Shown: positions 51,101-62,620, numbered from the stretch's first letter. The stretch is 64,000 nucleotides of DNA from Sympetrum striolatum (GCA_947579665.1 OX388350.1:83533152-83597151), one strand, 5' to 3'. Program-made: numbers and translations. The notes: generated by a model from the letters alone, not told the origin.

Positions 51101-52368
51101 GATGATACATATTAGCTAATGTAAATAAAATGAGTCAAAAATGTATTCTAATATCAATAGAATTAATATAATATTAAATACTTATTCATCCAGTTCGATC
51201 CTCTCTCAAAATTTGTAAATATCAGCATTGATAGGCCTGGGATCCATGCATTGTTATAGCCAGTCTGTCATGTAAATAAACAACAAAGGGAGAGACTGAG
51301 TAATTTTACAGCTGCTAGTAGCTCAAAAACATCAGGTTATATATATAAAATGAGTCAAAAATTTAGTCTTAAATCAATAGAATGAATATAATATTATAAA
51401 CTTATTCATCCAGTTCGATCCTCTCTCAACATTTGTGAATATTAGCATTGATAAGCGAGGGATGCTCTTAAGTGTTAAAACCAGTCTGCCATCTAAATAA
51501 ACAACAAAGGGAGACAATGAGATAAATATAAAGCAGCTAGTCGTTTTTAAATATTAGCTAATGTAAATAAAATGAGTCAAAAATGTATTCTGACATCAAT
51601 AGAATTAATATAATATTAAATACTTATTTTTCTAGTTGGATCCTCTCTCAACATTTGTGAATATCAGCATTGATAGGCCTGGGATGCTCTGCATTGTTAA
51701 AACCAGTATGTCTTCTAAATAAACAACAAAGGGAGAGACTTAGATAAATATAAAGCAGCTAGTGGATGATAAATATTAGCTTATGTAAATAAAATGAGTC
51801 AAAAATGTATTCTAATATCAATAGAATTAGTATAATATTAAATACTTATTTATCCAGTTGGATCCTCTCTCAACATTTGTGATTATCAGCATTGATAGGC
51901 GTAGGATGCTCTGCATTGTTAAAACCACTATGACATCTAAAAAAACAACAAAGGGAGATACTTAGATAAATATAAAGCAGCTAGTAGATGATAAATATTA
52001 GCTAATGTAAATAAAATGAGTCAAAAATGTATTCTAATATCAATAGAATTAATATAATAATAAATACTTATTCATCCAGTTGGAACCTCTCTCAACATTT
52101 GTGAATATCAGCATTCATAGGCCTGGGATGCTCTGCATTGTTATAACCAGTCTGTCATCTATATAAACAACAAAGGGAGGGACTGAGATAAATATTAGGC
52201 TGCTAGTAGATGATAAATATTAGCTAATATATATAAAATAAGTAAAAATGTATTCTTATATCAATAGAATTAATATAATATTAAATACTTATTTATCCAG
52301 TTTGATCATCTCTCAACATTTGTGAATATCACCATTGATAGACCTTGGATCCTCTGCATTGTTATAAC
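42178..52368. repeat. 222 bp satellite array, segment 6 (about 46 monomers)
   Basis: In-phase continuation after the Helitron-like element. It contains the 1,550 bp higher-order tandem (47200-50620), marker-block copies near 44.3-44.9 and 45.6-46.3 kb, two near-identical neighbours at 46240-46700, and the left part of the block that carries LINE copy B. No gene is seen. Confidence 0.96.
47200..50620. repeat. 1,550 bp higher-order tandem repeat (seven monomers, about 2.2 copies)
   Basis: Sequence from about 47200 recurs at +1,550 bp with few changes. Examples are 'aaatacaaagggagggacttaga' at 47513 and 49063, the minus-strand frames at 47840 and 49390, and 'ttcgttgctctctcaacaattg' at 48536 and 50086. 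A third partial copy starts near 50300 ('catcattgattttcctggg'). Seven monomers of ~221.4 bp give the unit. Confidence 0.9.
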
Positions 52369-52370
52369 TC

Positions 52371-52913
52371 AAAGCGAGATTTTCAGAATTCAGGGATCAT
52401 ATTAATGAGAAGAGGGAAGATTTCTGTAGTTTTTTGTGTGGTAATACTATTGACGATGGCTGGATGGAATTCCTACGAATATTAAGGGAAGGCTTAGCTA
52501 GGTTTGTCCCAATTAAAACCCTTAGGGAGCGTAAGGATCAGCGTTGGATGAAACCTAAGTTGCGAGCGTTGCATAGGAAGGAAAGGATTTTACACGCACG
52601 GATGAAGAAGCTGGAGACAATCAGAGTAGACTTTGATCTTGAGCGACAAAAATATTCGGAGATGCGAAGATTGGTTAAGGACGAATTGAAGAATGAGTTT
52701 CAGGAATATAGATCTAAAACCCTTTTAGAGTCTTTAGGAGGTGACCAGAAGGAATTTTGGTCATATGTCCGAGAATCTCGAGGAGGTCAGTCTTCAGTAC
52801 CCAGCCTTGTTAATGGCGTGGGTTTAATGGTTACTGAATCGTTAGAGAAAGCAAATCTAATTAATCGACACTACCAGGAAAGCTTTACTTTAGACGATGG
52901 ACGCGCGAACTAA
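52371..52913 (+). pseudogene. LINE ORF2 linker region, copy B, ended by in-frame TAA
   Basis: Counterpart of 23996-24538, with TAA at 52911-52913 at the equivalent position. It differs at about seven residues (for example DDGWMEF for YDGWMEF, RWMKPKLRAL for RWMIPKMRAL, and LETIRVD for LEKIGVD), a higher rate than in the reverse transcriptase part. Confidence 0.88.
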
Positions 52914-52937
52914 TTTTCTGTGCGTGTTGATTCAGAA

Positions 52938-54404
52938 ATGGAACCAATCGAGTTATCGGTGGATGGAATAAGAAAGTTGTTGCGGCAGGTAGACAAGAAA
53001 AAAGCGCCAGGACCAGAAGGTATACCATCGTTCGTCATTCAAACACTGGCGAATGAGCTTGCTCCCCTTCTTTTCGTATTCTATAGGAAAACCTTGGACG
53101 AAGGCGTTGTACCAATGTCGTGGAGAAGAGCGCATATCACTCCAATTCCTAAGAAAGGACGTTCCTCGAAACCTGAAGATTACCGTCCGATATCTTTAAC
53201 GTCAATATTTTGTAAGACTATCGAGCACATTATAGCGAGTTCAATAATGCGTTTCCTAAGTGACATGGGGGCAATTAGTCAATTTCAACACGGTTTCCGT
53301 AAAGGTAGGTCATGTGATACCCAGTTAGCCCTTTTTCTCCACGATGTAGTTAGAGCAGCTGATAAGGGTATAAGAACAGACGCCATATTTCTAGATTTCA
53401 GAAAAGCTTTCGATCGAGTATCGCATGTAAAATTAATTCACAAGTTGACGGCTTACGGGATTAACGGAAAAGTTGTTGAGTGGATAAAGTCGTTTCTCGG
53501 GGAAAGATCGCAGCGAGTTGCGTTGGACGGAATTTTATCTGATGAGGTTCGCGTCACATCCGGTGTTCCACAGGGAAGTGTATTAGGACCAATTTTGTTC
53601 CTAATATATATTAACGATGTTATGGATAATATTAAATGCAAGGTTAGGTTATTCGCTGATGATACTGTTGTGTATAGGGAGATCGTAACTGAAGATGACA
53701 TTGGTAGTTTGCAGAACGATCTGAATATGATTTCGGGTTGGTGTAGTGATTGGCAGCTCGAGCTGAATGTAAAGAAGTGCGTTACCATGACTTTCACGCG
53801 ATCCACTAACGTTACCTGCGTACCGTACAGAATTTCAGGAAATCCCTTGGAGCTCGTGATGCATCATAAATATCTAGGAATTACGCTCAGCAGTGATATT
53901 TCCTTCAAAGAGCATATTCGAGGCATAGTAGGAAAGGCGAATAGAATGCAAAGGTTAGCCAGCAAAATCCTTAGGGGATGTTCACCGAGAGTAAAAGAAA
54001 TAGCGTACTTTTCCCTAATTCGACCTCTACTTGAGTATTGCTGTGCGGTTTGGGATCCTCATGAAGTAGGATTAATTTCCGATCTCGAGATGGTTCAACG
54101 TAGAGCAGCAAGGTTCGTCAAGGGAGATTTCAGATTCGACAGCAGTGTTTCGGCTATGTTAGGATCCCTCGGTTGGAACTCTCTTAGTGATAGAAGACAT
54201 GAATATCGACGGAAGCTTTTTGATAAATTTATCACTACCGATTTCGGGGAGGAGATAACAGATATTGTCATCCCAGTTATATACCTACGCGACCTTCGAG
54301 AGAAAACAAAAAAGCGATACAGGGAAGTAGTTGCCAGGACGGATAGCTACTTTTGGTCATTTTTTCCGCGTAGTATTAGAGAAGCAAATAGCTCTCCAGA
54401 TTAG
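52938..54404 (+). CDS. LINE reverse transcriptase, copy B (complete domain, truncated protein)
   Basis: Counted from the in-frame GTG at 52920 the frame has 494 codons, the same length as copy A. All palm motifs are kept: LDFRKAFDRVSH, TSGVPQGSVLGP and LFADD at residues 158-169, 213-224 and 244-248. I see six residue changes from copy A (N55Y, L64V, I296T, T362A, E382V and R431H, positions approximate), mostly outside the catalytic motifs. The first ATG is at 52938. As in copy A, the in-frame TAA just upstream and the missing endonuclease argue against a working element. Whether the reading frame is still open because of youth or because of recent homogenisation of the array cannot be told from sequence alone. 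Confidence 0.9.
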   Translation: MEPIELSVDGIRKLLRQVDKKKAPGPEGIPSFVIQTLANELAPLLFVFYRKTLDEGVVPMSWRRAHITPIPKKGRSSKPEDYRPISLTSIFCKTIEHIIASSIMRFLSDMGAISQFQHGFRKGRSCDTQLALFLHDVVRAADKGIRTDAIFLDFRKAFDRVSHVKLIHKLTAYGINGKVVEWIKSFLGERSQRVALDGILSDEVRVTSGVPQGSVLGPILFLIYINDVMDNIKCKVRLFADDTVVYREIVTEDDIGSLQNDLNMISGWCSDWQLELNVKKCVTMTFTRSTNVTCVPYRISGNPLELVMHHKYLGITLSSDISFKEHIRGIVGKANRMQRLASKILRGCSPRVKEIAYFSLIRPLLEYCCAVWDPHEVGLISDLEMVQRRAARFVKGDFRFDSSVSAMLGSLGWNSLSDRRHEYRRKLFDKFITTDFGEEITDIVIPVIYLRDLREKTKKRYREVVARTDSYFWSFFPRSIREANSSPD

Positions 54405-54428
54405 ATAGGTATTTTGGTGTCTTACACC

Positions 54429-54459
54429 CCCTGCCACACGCCACTGGCGGATTGCAGTG
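54429..54459 (+). other. LINE 3' hairpin, copy B
   Basis: Inner stem CGCC/GGCG is kept. The outer stem carries a G-to-T change (GCAGTG) that breaks one pair relative to copy A. The (aaatgt)n tail follows to 54488. Confidence 0.65.
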
Positions 54460-54488
54460 TTTAAATGTAAATGTAAATGTAAAATGTA

Positions 54489-57400
54489 AACCAGTCTGTC
54501 ATCTAAATAAACAACAAAGGGAGAGACTGTTTAAATTAACAACTGCTATTAAATCAAAAACATTAGCTAATATATATAAAATGAGTCAAAAATGTATTCT
54601 TATATATATAGATTTAATAAAATATTGAATACTTATTTATCCAGTTCGATCCTCTCTCCAAATTTGTGAATTTCCCCATTGATAGGCCTGGGATCCTCTG
54701 CATTGTTATAACCAGTCTGTCATCTAAATAAACAACAAAGGGAGACAATGAGATAAATATAAAGCAGCTAGTCCATTATAGATATTAGCTAATGTAAATA
54801 AAATGAGTCAAAAATGTATTCTGATATCAATAGAAATAATATAATATTAAATACTTATTCTTCTAGTTAGATCCTCTCTCAAAATTTGTGAATATTAGCA
54901 ATGATAGGCCTGGGATGCTCTGCATTGTTAAAACCAGTCTGTATTCTAAATAAACAACAAAGGGAGAGACTTAGATAAATATAAAGCAGCTAGTCCATTA
55001 TAGATATTAGCTAATGTAAATAAAATGAGTCAAAAATGTATTCTGATATCAATAGAAATAATATAATATTAAATACTTATTCTTCTAGTTAGATCCTCTC
55101 TCAAAATTTGTGAATATTAGCAATGATAGGCCTGGGATGCTCTGCATTGTTAAAACCAGTCTGTATTCTAAATAAACAACAAAGGGAGAGACTTAGATAA
55201 ATATAAAGCAGCTAGTAGATGATAAATATTAGCTAATGTAAATAAAATGAGTCAAAAATGAAATCTAATATCAATAGAATTAACAAAATATTAAATACTT
55301 ATTTATCCAGTTGGATCCTCTCTCAACATTTGTGATTATCATCATTGATAGGCCTGGGATGCTCGGCATTGTTATAACCAGTCTGTTATCAAAATAAAAA
55401 AACAAAGGGAGGAACTGAGATAAAATAAAGCTGCTAATAGATGATAAATATTAGCTAATATATATAAAATGAGTCAAAAATGTATTCTAATATCAATAGA
55501 ATTAATTAATATTAAATACTTATTTATGCAGTTCGATCCTCTCTCAACATTTGTGAATATAAGCATTGATAGGCCTGGGATGCTCTGCATTGTTATAACC
55601 AGTATGTCATCTAAATAAACAACAAAGGGAGAGTTTGTTTAAATTTACAGCTGCTTGTAAATCAAAAACATTAGCTAATATATGTAAAATGAGTCCAAAA
55701 TATATTCTAATATCAATTGAATTAATATAATATTAAATACTCATTTATCCAGTTCGATCCTCTCTCAACATTTGTGAATATCAGCATTGATAAGCAAGGG
55801 ATGTTCTTCATTGTTAAAACAAGTCTGTCATCTAAATAAACAACAAAGGGAGATACTGTGATAAATATAAAGCAGCTAGTAGAATATAAATATTTGCTAG
55901 TGTAAATAAAATGATTCAAAAATGTACTCTAATATCAATAGAATTAATATAATATCAAATACTTATTTACCCAGTTGAATCCTCTCTCATTATTTGTGAA
56001 TATCAGCATTGATAAGCCTGGGATGCTCTGCATTGTTATTACCAGTCTGTCATGTAAATAAATACAAAGGGAGGGACTTAGATAAATATAAAGCAGCTAG
56101 AGAATGATAAATATTAGCTAATATAAATAAAATGAGTAAAGAATGTATTCTAATATCAATTGAATTAATATAATATTAAATACTCATTTATCCAGTTGGA
56201 TCCTCTCTCATTATTTGTGAATATCAGCATTGATAAGCCTGGGATGCTCTGCATTGTAAAAAGCAGTATGTCATCTAAATAAACAACAAAGGGAGACACT
56301 GAAATAAATATAAAGCATCTAGCAAATGATTAATATTAGCTACCATAAATAAAATGAGTCAAAAATGTATTTAAAATCAATAGAATTAATATAATATTAA
56401 ATACTTACTTATCCAGTTCAATCCTCTCTCAACATTTGTGAATATCGGCAATGATAGGCCTGGGATCCTCTGCAATGTTATAACCAGTCTGATATCTATA
56501 TAAACAACGAAGGGTGACACTGGGATAAATGTAAAGCAGCTAGTAGATGATATATATTAGCTAATGTAAATAAAATGAGTCAAAATGTATTCAAATATCA
56601 AGAGAATTAGTATAATATTAAATACTTATTTATCCAGTTGGATCCTGTCTCAACATTTGTGAATAACAGCATTGATTTGCCTGGGATCCTCTTCATTGTT
56701 ATAACCAGTATGTCACCTTAATAAACAACAAAGGGAGAGTTTGTCTAAATTTACAGCTGCTGGTAAATCAAAAACATTAGCTTATATATGTTAAATGAGT
56801 CCAAAATTTATTCTAATATCAATAGAATTAATATAATATTAAATACTTATTCATTCAGTTTGATCCTCTCTCAACATTTGCGAATATCAGCATTGAAGGG
56901 CCTGGAATCCTGTGCATTGTTATAACCAGTCTGTCATCTAAATAAACAACAAAGGGAGAGACTGAGTAATTTTACAGCTACTAGTAGGTCAAAAACATTA
57001 GCTTATATATATAAAATGAGTCAAATATGTAGTCTTATATCAATAGAATTATTAATATATTGAATACTTATTTATCCAGTTGGATCCTCTCTCAACATTT
57101 GTGAATATCAGCATTCATAGGCCTGGGATGCTCTTCATTGTTATAACCAGTCTGTCATCTAAATAAACAACAAAGGGAGACACTGAGATAAATATAAAGC
57201 AACTAGTAGATTATAAATATTAGCTTAAGTAAATAAAATGAGTCAAGAATGTATTCTATTATCAATAGAATTAATATAATATTAAATACTTAATTATCCA
57301 AATGAATCCTCTCTAAACATTTGCGAATATCAGCATTGATAGGCCTGGGATACTCTGCATTGTTATAACCAGTCTGTCATCTAAATAAACAAGAAAGGGA

Positions 57401-60400
57401 GACATTGAGATAGATATAAAGCAGCTAGTAGATGATAAATATTAGCTAATGTAAATAAAATGAGTCAAAAATGTATTCTAATAGCAATAGAATTAATATA
57501 ATATTAAATACTTATTTATCCAAGTAGATCCTCTCTCAACATTTGCGAATATCAGCATTGATAGGCCTTGGATGCTCTGCATTGTTAAAAGCAGTATGTC
57601 ATCTAAATTAACAACAAAGAGAGAGACTGAGATAAATATAAAGCAGCTAGTAGATGATAAATAATAGCTAATGTAAATAAAAAGAGTCCATAATGTTTTC
57701 TAATTTCAATAGAATTAATATAATATTAAATACTTATTTATCCAGTTTGATCATTCCTCAACATTTGTGAATATCATCATTGATTTTCCTGGGATCCTCT
57801 TCATTGATATAACCAGTATGTCATCTTAATAAACAACAAAGGGAGAGACTGAGATAATTATATACAGCTGCTATTAGATGAAAATCATTAGTAAATATAT
57901 ATAAAATGAGTCAAAAATGTATTCTAATATCAATAGAATAAATATAATATTAAATACTTATTTATCCAGTTCAATCCTCTCTCAACATTTGTGAATATCA
58001 GCATTGATAGGGCTGGGATGCTCTGCACTGTTATAACCAGTCTGACATCTAAATAAACAACAAAGGGAGAGACTGTTTAAATTTACTGCTGCTAGTGAAT
58101 CAAAAACATTAGCTAATATATATAAAACGAGTCTTAAACATATTCTTATATATATAGAATTAATATAAAATTAAATACTTATTTATCCGGTTCGATGCTC
58201 TCTCAACATTTGTGAATATCACCATTGATAGGCCTTGGATGTTCTGCATTGTTATAGCCAGTCTGTCATCTAAAAAAACAACAAAGGGAGAGACAGAGAT
58301 AAATATAAAGCAGCTAGTAGATGATAAATATTAGCTAATGTAAATAAAATGATTCAAAAATGTATTCTGATATCAATAGTATTAATATAATATTAAATAC
58401 GTATTTATCTAGTTGGATCCTCTCTCAACATTTGTGAATATCAGCATTGATAGAACTGGGATGCTCTGCATTGTTAAAACCAGTCTGTCTTCTACATAAA
58501 CAACAAAGGGAGACAATGAGATAAATATAAAGCAGCTAGTAGATGATAAATATTAGCTAATTTAAATAAAATGAGTCAAAAATGTATTCTAATATCATTA
58601 GAATTAATATAATATTAAATACTTATTCATCCAGTTCGATCCTCTCTCAACATTTGTAAATATCAGCATTGATAGGCCTGGGATCCATGCATTGTTATAG
58701 CCAGTCTGTCATGTAAATAAACAACAAAGGGAGAGACTGAGTAATTTTACAGCTGCTAGTAGCTCAAAAAACATTAGGTTATATATATAAAATGACTCAA
58801 AAATTTAGTCTTAAATCAATAGAATGAATATAATATTATAAACTTATTCATCCAGTTCGATACTCTCTCAACATTTGTGAATATTAGCATTGATAAGCAA
58901 GGGTTGCTCTTAATTGTTAAAACCAGTCTGCCATCTAAATAAACAACAAAGGGAGACAATGAGATAAATATAAAGCAGCTAGTCGATTTTAAATATTAGT
59001 TAATGTAAATAAAATGAGTCAAAAATGTATTCTGACATCAATAGAATTAATATAATATTAAATACTTATTTTTCTAGTTGGATCATCTCTCAACATTTGT
59101 GAATATCAGCATTGATAGGCCTGGGATGCTCTGCATTGTTAAAACCAGTATGTCTTCTAAATAAACAACAAAGGGAGAGACTTAGATAAATATAAAGCAG
59201 CTAGTGGATGATAAATATTAGCTTATGTAAATAAAATGAGTCAAAAATGTATTCTAATAACAATAGAATTAATATAATAATAAATACTTATTCATCCAGT
59301 TGGAACCTCTCTCAACATTTGTGAATATCAGCATTCATAGGCCTGGGATGCTCTGCATTGTTATAACCAGTCTGTCATCTATATAAACAACAAAGGGAGG
59401 GACTGAGATAAATATTAGGCTGCTAGTAGATGATAAATATTAGCTAATATATATAAAATAAGTAAAAATGTTTTCTTATATCAATAGAATTAATATAATA
59501 TGAAATACTTATTTATGCAGTTGGATCCTCTCTCAACATTTGTGAATATCAGCATTGATAGGCCTGGGATGCTCTGCATTGTAAAAAGCAGTATGTCATC
59601 TAAATAAACAACAAAGGGAGAGACTGAGTAATTTTACAGCTACTAGTAGGTCAAAAACATTAGCTTATATATATAAAATGAGTCAAATATGTATTCTAAT
59701 ATCAATAGAATTAATATAATCTTAAATACTTATTTATCCATTTTGATCCTCTCTCAACATTTGTGAATATAGCATTGATAGATCTGGGATGCTCTGCATT
59801 GTTATAACCAGTATGTCATCTAAATAAACAACAATGGGAGTGTTTGTTTAAATTTACAGCTGCTAGTAAATCAAAAACATTAGCTAATATATGTAAAATG
59901 AGTCCAAAATTTATTCTAATATCAATAGTTTTAATATAATAATAAATACTTATTTATCCAGTTGGATCCTCTCTCAACATTTGCGAATATCAGCATTGAT
60001 AGGCCTTGGATGCTCTGCATTGTTATAACCAGTCTGTTATCAAAATAAAAAAAGAAAGGAAGGAACTGAGATAAAACAAAGCTGCTAGTAGATGATAAAT
60101 ATTAGCTAATGTATATAAAATGAGTCAAAAATGTATTCTTATATATATAGAATTAATAATATATTGAATACTTATTTATCCAGTTCGATCCTCTCTCAAA
60201 ATTTGTGAATTTCCCCATTGATAGGCCTGGGATTCTCTGCAATGTTATAACCAGTACGTCATCTAAATAAACAACAACTGGAGGGACTGAGATAAATATA
60301 AAGCTGCTTATAGATGATAAATATTAGCTAATGTATATAAAATAAGTCAAAAATGTATTCTTATATATATAGAATTAATATAATATTAAATACTTACTTA

Positions 60401-60990
60401 TCCAGTTCGATCCTCTCTCAACATTTGTGAAAATCACCATTGATAGGCCTGGGATCCTCTGCATTGTTATAACCAGTCTTTCATCTATATAAACAACAAA
60501 GAGAGGGACTGAGATAAATATACTGCTGCTATTAGATGAAAAACATTAGCAAATATATATAGAATGAGCAAAAAATTTATTCTAATATCAATAGAATTAA
60601 TATAATATTAAATACTTATTTATCCAGTTCAATCCTCTCTCAACATTTGTGAATATCATCATTGATTAGCCCTGGATGCTCTGCATTGTTATAACCAGTC
60701 TGTCATCTTAATAAACAACAAAGAGAGGGACTGAGATAAATATACTGCTGCTATTAGATGATAAACATTAGCAAATATATATAAAATGAGTCAAAAATGT
60801 ATTCTAATACCAATAGAATTACCATAATTGAAATACTTATTTATCCAGTTCGATCCTCTTTCAACATTTGTAAATATCACCATTGATAGGCCTGGGATGC
60901 TCTGCATTGTTATAACCAGTCAGTCATCTAAATTAACAACAAAGGGAAGGACTGAGATAAATATACAGCTGCAGGTAGATGATAAACATT
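54489..60990. repeat. 222 bp satellite array, segment 7 (about 29 monomers)
   Basis: Includes two almost identical adjacent monomers (54770-54975 and 54990-55200, both with 'cattatagatattagc' and 'ttcttctagttagatcc'), the recurring block at 57285-58060, and the block at 57740-59510 related to 50300-52250. Monomers diverge more from about 60500 onward. The 55722-55919 minus-strand frame is a repeat artefact. Confidence 0.96.
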
Positions 60991-61545
60991 AGCTTAAGAT
61001 TTTAAAATCGGTCAGCAATGTGTTTTAAGGTCAATAACATTAATGTTACATTTTATACTTATTTATCCATTTTCATTCGTCTCCACTTTCGTCAATCTCT
61101 ACATTCTTATGCCTGGGAAACTCCCCATTGTTGTAATCAAGCTGTTATATAAATGGAAAACCTAGGGAGAGAAAGGGATAATTTGACAGCTGCTCGAAGT
61201 TGATAAACATTAGCTTATCAATATAAAATAAGTCAAAATTGTATTTTAAGATCAATAACATTAAAATTACATTCAATGATTATTTATCCAGTTTTATCCG
61301 GTCTCCACATTCGTCAATCTCTCGATTGTTATGCCTGGAAAACTCCTCATTTTTATAACTAGGCTGTTATTTAAACAAAAAAACCAAATGGATAGAAAGA
61401 GATAATTATACAGCTGCCAGTTGTTGATAAACATTAGCTAATCGATATAAAATCAGTCAACAATCTATTGAAATATCAATAACATTAATGTTTCATTATA
61501 TAGTTATTTATCCAGTTTGATTCTTTCTCCATTATGGGTTAAAAC
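60991..61545. repeat. Eroded edge monomers of the satellite array
   Basis: About 2.5 monomers are still alignable ('gctgctcgaagttgataaacattagctta', 'cttatttatccattt', 'tgcctgggaaactccccattgtt'), but with many substitutions: 'cctctctcaacatttgtgaatatc' has become 'gtctccactttcgtcaatctc'. All of them share some of these changes. Older, diverged monomers at the border of a homogenised array are the usual pattern. The last recognisable phrase is 'atccagtttgattctttctccattatg' near 61511-61537. Confidence 0.9.
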
Positions 61546-61740
61546 CTCTAATTCCTTAACAGCCGTGTTCCAAATTTTCCTTCGATATACGAGAATTATT
61601 TACAAATACTAGCATCCAATAAACCTGAGGCTTGCAGGAGAACAAAATTGGAACAGTTTCGCAGTTGAAAGTTATTCACGGCTCCAGCATCGAATATTTC
61701 GCAAATTATAAAACGAAACTTCAAAGGTATCACACAAGGC

Positions 61741-62095
61741 ATACTCGCTTAGTCGATCACAGGTAAACTTTACGAACGAAAACCTTTCTTATTAAATGAT
61801 CACCAAGCTTAGCGCACAATTACTAAGCTTAGATTGTGATAACTTCTTTTCTTAAGTGAAAATTCCGCTTAGGAAATAATAACTCCGCTTCTTAAGCGGT
61901 AACTTTGCTCAACACTTAGTGAATAATAATTCTTAAAACTGTAAATTTTATTTTTAAGTGAAAGCTTTGCTTAGCAAATGATAATTCCGCTTATAAAAAG
62001 ACAACTTCTCAACTTAAGAGATAACTTCGCTTATGAAATGACAACTTTGGATAAAACTGAAAACTTCGCATCGCAAAGGATAATAATAACTTCTC
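61741..62095. repeat. Degenerate short tandem repeat with GCTTAAG/aacttcgctt motifs
   Basis: A phrase like 'cgcttaagaaatgataactt' recurs loosely every 25-40 bp. Examples are 'ccgcttaggaaataataact', 'ccgcttcttaagcggtaact', 'gcttagcaaatgataatt', 'cgcttatgaaatgacaactt' and 'cgcatcgcaaaggataata'. 'ccgcttcttaagcgg' (61883-61897) is also an inverted repeat. It is an old minisatellite. Confidence 0.6.
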
Positions 62096-62190
62096 TAATG
62101 GAAACAAAAACACCCCAATTACATCCATTTCAAAAAATGTTCGTACTTACAAACACACAAAACCAATCAGTATCCAGAAAATTCTGACTA

Positions 62191-62260
62191 GACAGAGTCC
62201 GAACTCGAGACCTTTGCATGGGAGTAGATAGCGCGTAAACCACTCCGTCACCGCAGCCGG
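62191..62260 (-). other. tRNA-derived remnant (SINE head or tRNA pseudogene)
   Basis: The minus strand reads GGCTGCGGTGACGGAGTGG near its start, like an A box of a leucine or serine type tRNA, then 'GCGCTATC', and 'GTCTCGAGTTCGGACTC' near its end, like a T-arm/B box. The two boxes are about 40 bp apart as in tRNA genes, but the acceptor stem does not pair and no anticodon arm is clear. It is best read as a tRNA-derived SINE head or decayed tRNA. Confidence 0.5.
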
Positions 62261-62272
62261 CAACTTATTTAA

Positions 62273-62620
62273 TTTGAGATTCCCTAAGAACAGAAAACCG
62301 AATATAATTTCCCGAATATTGAAAAACCTGCGAACGCATTCAAGACCATTATTCGAAGGAAATAATTTTCATCGCGAAAGAATATCGATGAATCACTTAA
62401 ATGAGTTCAGACAACCTACATTACGAGCAAACATGTTCTCTTGGAATTTCTTCACTTGGAAGTAAAACATAATTATATATTTCGCATTAATGTCTAACGA
62501 AACATCGGAAGTATAATCACATGGCATTTGAGATTCCTTTAGAACAGAAAATTCTTCCGCGTCAGTAAAAATCTAATAATTTGAATTTCCGAATGTTGAA
62601 AATACGAAAAAAATGTCATT
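62273..62620. repeat. Imperfect direct repeat pair, about 253 bp apart
   Basis: 'tttgagattccctaagaacag' at 62273 and 'tttgagattcctttagaacag' at 62527 are each followed by an 'atttcccgaatattgaaaa'-like phrase (62308 and 62586, the second reading 'atttccgaatgttgaaaa'). The spacing inside the units differs, so it is an old duplication. Confidence 0.5.

Larger units (their letters stand above)
52369..54488 (+). mobile_element. 5'-truncated CR1/L2-type LINE, copy B
   Basis: Same 5' truncation point, same satellite junctions ('gttataac' | ... | 'aaccagtctg'), same tail and same internal stop as copy A, so it is a segmental copy and not an independent insertion. Differences from A are scattered substitutions. 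One of them, GCAGTG for GCAGGG at 54454-54459, weakens the outer stem of the 3' hairpin. Confidence 0.95.
51155..54770. repeat. Duplicated satellite block containing LINE copy B (mate 22780-26395)
   Basis: Matches 22780-26395 at a constant offset of 28,375 bp. Its left flank (about 50300-52250) is also similar to about 57740-59510, a third related block that has no LINE and departs from this one about 60 bp before the insertion point. Confidence 0.92.

Noticed and set aside
14348..55919. Recurrent ~65-codon minus-strand frames (such as 14348-14554, 18583-18780, 36585-36782, 49390-49587 and 55722-55919)
   Set aside because: They lie at the same phase of the 222 bp monomer. 222 is a multiple of 3, so the frame repeats in every monomer and opens wherever a stop is mutated. 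There is no start context, no conservation beyond the satellite itself and no domain.
1..61545. CRISPR-like regular repetition
   Set aside because: The repeats are 222 bp, directly adjacent and without unique spacers. The window is eukaryotic satellite DNA.
1..61545. CENP-B box in the satellite monomer
   Set aside because: I looked for the TTCGTTGGAA...CGGGA pattern. 'cagttcgttgctctctcaac' (for example 48533) is only a partial coincidence in a few monomers.
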